Shown: positions 5,166 to 6,327 of the stretch, in pieces
Numbering within the stretch: the stretch's first letter is position 1
Layout of the letters: each line of letters begins with the position of its first letter
Assembly (NCBI GenBank): GCA_015494435.1
Contig: WGBH01000073.1
Span: 1-6,327 of the forward strand
DNA from: Thiotrichaceae bacterium
GTDB taxonomy: Bacteria > Pseudomonadota > Gammaproteobacteria > Thiotrichales > Thiotrichaceae
Direction: 5' to 3'
DNA length: 6,327 bases
Notes under the pieces: generated by a model
The model's database searches: none
Told to the model about the DNA's origin: nothing
The model's input: only the letters and a program-made list of their open reading frames with translations
Made by a program: the position numbers and the translations under genes

Positions 5166-5624
5166 TTAACGGCTAAGAGACGTTCCACCTGAACGACTAA
5201 AGGGCAAATTAAACCACGGGAAATGGATAGAACCCGCTAGATCATATTTAAGATCTCGACTACTGATTAAATTAGGTAATAAACTGATCATATTACTAAA
5301 ACTAAAGATAATTGGAATCTCGACTCTCTTTGCCCCACCTGCTTGAATTATCACTTTTTGCTCTCGATTGCCATTAGCAACCTCTACTCCATTAAGACGT
5401 AATCCATAATCAAAGCCCGACAAAGGGATAGAAAAACCGTTTGGATTTTCAATTTTTAATAAAAAATTCGCTGAACCACCTGCTAAGGTCAATTTACCCA
5501 TTTTGACCTTTTCAATAGAAACTTTTGGACGTTCAACTAAACCTTTAACACCATTAGACGAACATCCTATAAATAGCGTTATCAATGCAATGATTGCCAT
5601 TATTTTTTTTATCATTTTAATCAT
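5166..5624 (-). CDS. LEA14-like (WHy domain) lipoprotein
   Basis: This encodes 152 residues. The N-terminus has lysines at 3, 6 and 7, a hydrophobic stretch and FIGC, a lipobox with Cys21 as the lipidation site, so the mature protein should be anchored to a membrane facing the periplasm. The rest (about 30-140) reads as a single beta-sandwich of the LEA type 2/WHy family: VSIEKVKMGKLTLAGG, then FLLKIENPNGFSIPLSGFDY, which is the characteristic N-P-N-x-F-x-I/L-x-L pattern, and VEIPIIFSF. Bacterial members are of unknown function; plant relatives are stress-related. The start at 5624 is well supported by AAGGA five bases upstream. It begins 8 bp after the pyrE stop codon, which abuts this ribosome binding site, and ends 13 bp before dcd, so it is embedded in a pyrimidine operon without an obvious metabolic link. 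Confidence 0.82.
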   Translation of the reverse strand: MIKMIKKIMAIIALITLFIGCSSNGVKGLVERPKVSIEKVKMGKLTLAGGSANFLLKIENPNGFSIPLSGFDYGLRLNGVEVANGNREQKVIIQAGGAKRVEIPIIFSFSNMISLLPNLISSRDLKYDLAGSIHFPWFNLPFSRSGGTSLSR

Positions 5625-5632
5625 ATTTTTCC

Positions 5633-6280
5633 TTAATGAATAACACCGTATCGCTTACGATAAGCATCAATTTTTTCAATCAAATTTTTGTCATTAATAC
5701 AGGTTTTTATATGTTCAATAACATCTTCTAGACTAATAATATTAATCACGTTTATATTATAACTTTTCTCAACCTCTTGTACCGCTGATTGTGTACTTTG
5801 CCCTCTTTCTTGGCGATCCAATGAAATAGTAATACCTGCTAATATTGCATTATTTTCTGCAACAATTTGTGCCGCTTCACGGCAAGCTGTCCCTGCGCTA
5901 ATAACATCATCAACAATTAATACGCGCCCTTTTAAAGGCGCTCCAACGATATTGCCCCCTTCACCATGATTTTTGGATTCTTTACGATTATAAGCATAAG
6001 TATAGTCAATCCCATGTTTTTCATACAAGGTAGCGGCAATAATGGAAACCAGCGGAATACCTTTATAGGCAGGACCAAAAAGCATATCAAATTTAACCCC
6101 TGAATCAACGATAGCCTGTGCATAAAAGTCACCTAATCGTGCTAATGCAGAGCCTGTTTGAAACAATCCAAAATTAAAAAAATAGGGGCTAAGTCGTCCT
6201 GACTTTAAGATGAATTCACCAAAACGCAACACATTATTCTCAATGGCAAAGTTTAGAAATTCTTGTTGATAAGGCTTCAT
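5633..6280 (-). CDS. pyrE: Orotate phosphoribosyltransferase
   Basis: This encodes 215 residues, matching the size of proteobacterial PyrE, the cytoplasmic dimeric enzyme that joins orotate to PRPP to form orotidine 5'-phosphate in de novo UMP synthesis. Signature parts are KSGRLSPYFFN (26-36), FGPAYKG (68-74) with Lys73, the flexible catalytic loop RKESKNHGEGG (99-109), and the PRPP-binding motif VLIVDDVISAGTA (120-132) with its paired aspartates. The closing LDRQERG (154-160) is also typical. All key residues appear present. The ATG at 6280 has no clear Shine-Dalgarno; another ATG at 6296 is out of frame. It is the first visible gene of a three-gene unit, and the 47 bp upstream must hold its promoter unless transcription starts beyond the window. 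No pyrimidine attenuator is visible in that short leader. Confidence 0.95.
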   Translation of the reverse strand: MKPYQQEFLNFAIENNVLRFGEFILKSGRLSPYFFNFGLFQTGSALARLGDFYAQAIVDSGVKFDMLFGPAYKGIPLVSIIAATLYEKHGIDYTYAYNRKESKNHGEGGNIVGAPLKGRVLIVDDVISAGTACREAAQIVAENNAILAGITISLDRQERGQSTQSAVQEVEKSYNINVINIISLEDVIEHIKTCINDKNLIEKIDAYRKRYGVIH

Positions 6281-6327
6281 AGGGTTTAAAACTCATTAAA
6301 TTAAATAGCATTTTATCGGAGTAAGGA
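6281..6327. promoter_or_regulatory. pyrE upstream region and possible start of a divergent gene
   Basis: This AT-rich stretch includes minus-strand TAAAAT and TATTTAAT, which could act as -10 boxes for pyrE; the -35 region would fall at or beyond the window edge. On the plus strand the last bases read GGAGTAAGGA, which looks like a ribosome binding site for a gene starting just outside. In many gammaproteobacteria pyrE is divergent from an exodeoxyribonuclease III-type gene, so that is a reasonable but unproven guess. Confidence 0.3.

Noticed and set aside
5932..6132. 66-residue minus-strand frame inside pyrE.
   Set aside because: It is an out-of-frame reading of the pyrE catalytic region with no independent start signal.

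Overview
This 6.3-kb chromosomal window is AT-rich and looks gammaproteobacterial. The gene content (NirBD, a DsrC/TusE-type sulfur carrier, a Uma2-family nuclease, dispersed palindromic repeats of the GGTGGATAAGC...GCGCATCCACC kind) resembles AT-rich Thiotrichales such as Beggiatoa relatives. That placement is an inference from memory of gene content and is not proven by the sequence.

Layout. (1) Bases 1-1171, plus strand: the 3' end of nirB (sirohaem NADH-nitrite reductase, large subunit), then nirD (Rieske-type small subunit), then a DsrC/TusE-family gene with two conserved C-terminal cysteines. nirB and nirD are separated by 238 bp. That gap is mostly a 137-bp palindromic element, which itself reads as a 57-bp palindromic mini-element inserted, with a TTA duplication, into an older ~77-bp palindrome. 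A hairpin after the dsrC-like gene may end the unit. (2) Bases 1172-2253: an accessory patch. It holds a frame-intact but start-less fragment resembling a type I restriction specificity subunit (HsdS), then an intact Uma2-family gene with a strong ribosome binding site. Both are bracketed by two similar 21-bp sequences in direct orientation. (3) Bases 2254-4371, minus strand: a two-gene unit encoding a small four-helix membrane protein and a potassium-channel-like protein with two RCK (TrkA-N) nucleotide-binding domains. (4) Bases 4372-4585: an AT-rich intergenic region with a perfect 14-bp inverted repeat. (5) Bases 4586-6280, minus strand: a tight three-gene unit, pyrE - LEA14-like lipoprotein - dcd. 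(6) Bases 6281-6327: the pyrE upstream region, which ends in a possible ribosome binding site for a divergent gene beyond the window.

How the genes work together. NirBD reduces nitrite to ammonium with NADH. The adjacent DsrC-like gene is striking because DsrC proteins are known partners of another sirohaem enzyme, the dissimilatory sulfite reductase. PyrE makes orotidylate and Dcd makes dUTP from dCTP, so both feed pyrimidine nucleotide supply; the lipoprotein between them has no obvious link. The channel and its small membrane partner are probably co-transcribed and may form one ion-transport unit. I see no CRISPR array, tRNA, rRNA or complete transposase gene.

The most interesting leads are the nirBD/DsrC association with an unusual DsrC C-terminal arm, the nested palindromic elements inside the nir operon, and the broken HsdS/Uma2 patch.
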